Part shown: positions 19,515 through 19,545 of the stretch, piece by piece
Numbering within the stretch: the first letter of the stretch is position 1
How the letters are laid out: each line of letters begins with the position of its first letter
Assembly (NCBI GenBank): GCA_034696485.1
Contig: JAQIWT010000476.1
Span: forward strand, 1 to 19,545
Direction: 5' to 3'
Source: Isohypsibius dastychi
Lineage: Eukaryota > Tardigrada > Eutardigrada > Parachela > Isohypsibiidae
Length of the DNA: 19,545 nt
Notes under the pieces: model-generated
What the model was told of the DNA's origin: nothing
Seen by the model: the letters and a program-made list of their open reading frames with translations, nothing else
The model's database searches: none
Made by a program: the position numbers and the translations under genes

Positions 19515-19545
19515 TTTAGGCTTCATTTCGAGCTTACTTTTGCGA

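Noticed and set aside
1-19545. tRNA, rRNA, CRISPR array, prokaryotic operon or virus-like genes
   Set aside because: No B-box, array of spaced repeats, Shine-Dalgarno-led gene string or viral protein signature was seen; all recognised genes are spliced animal genes or a secreted neuropeptide precursor.

Overview
The window is nuclear DNA of a gene-dense invertebrate animal. Genes are cut into many small exons by mostly 50-110 nt GT-AG introns, and intergenic gaps are short. A W(X5-6)W-amide (myoinhibitory peptide / allatostatin-B) precursor marks a protostome. T-rich acceptors (TTTTCAG, TTTTAG), tiny introns and AG acceptors directly before start codons point to a small-genome lineage that may trans-splice. 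Candidates are an early-branching (enoplean) nematode, a tardigrade or another small ecdysozoan. A class III myosin and an SLC9C-type exchanger, which to my knowledge Caenorhabditis lacks, argue against a Caenorhabditis-like worm. The species cannot be fixed from this sequence.

Layout. (1) 271-2640, + strand: a complete 11-exon TMEM104 homologue (498 aa), a multi-pass amino-acid-transporter-like membrane protein. (2) 2779-8567, - strand, tail-to-tail with it and only 138 nt away: a complete 25-exon SLC9C / sperm-NHE homologue (1,276 aa) that joins a Na+/H+ exchanger, a voltage sensor and a cyclic-nucleotide-binding-like domain. (3) 8568-10960: a 2.4 kb divergent intergenic region with one unrecognised minus-strand coding-like block (about 8915-9510) and otherwise nothing I can name. 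(4) 10961-17302, + strand: a complete 31-exon class III (NINAC/MYO3) kinase-myosin (1,403 aa) ending in two DFRxxL motifs. (5) 17303-17900: no gene seen. (6) About 17904-18463, - strand: a small three-exon gene of unknown family whose last exon has two competing readings. (7) 18688-19137, + strand: the MIP/allatostatin-B-like neuropeptide precursor (149 aa), followed by a poly(A) signal and a nested inverted repeat at the window edge.

I joined exons by hand. For TMEM104, SLC9C and MYO3 every junction keeps frame and the totals are whole numbers of codons with lengths close to the families. The genes are not an evident pathway. The exchanger and the kinase-myosin share one divergent upstream region and both families are linked to cilia, actin protrusions or sensory cells, so co-regulation is possible but is only inference. 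Notable signals: 8 of 66 modelled introns end in AAG, two of them just downstream of out-of-frame CAG/TAG acceptors; acceptors sit 1-9 nt before three ATGs; the myosin tail has paired DFRxxL motifs; and the neuropeptide has mostly X5 spacing.
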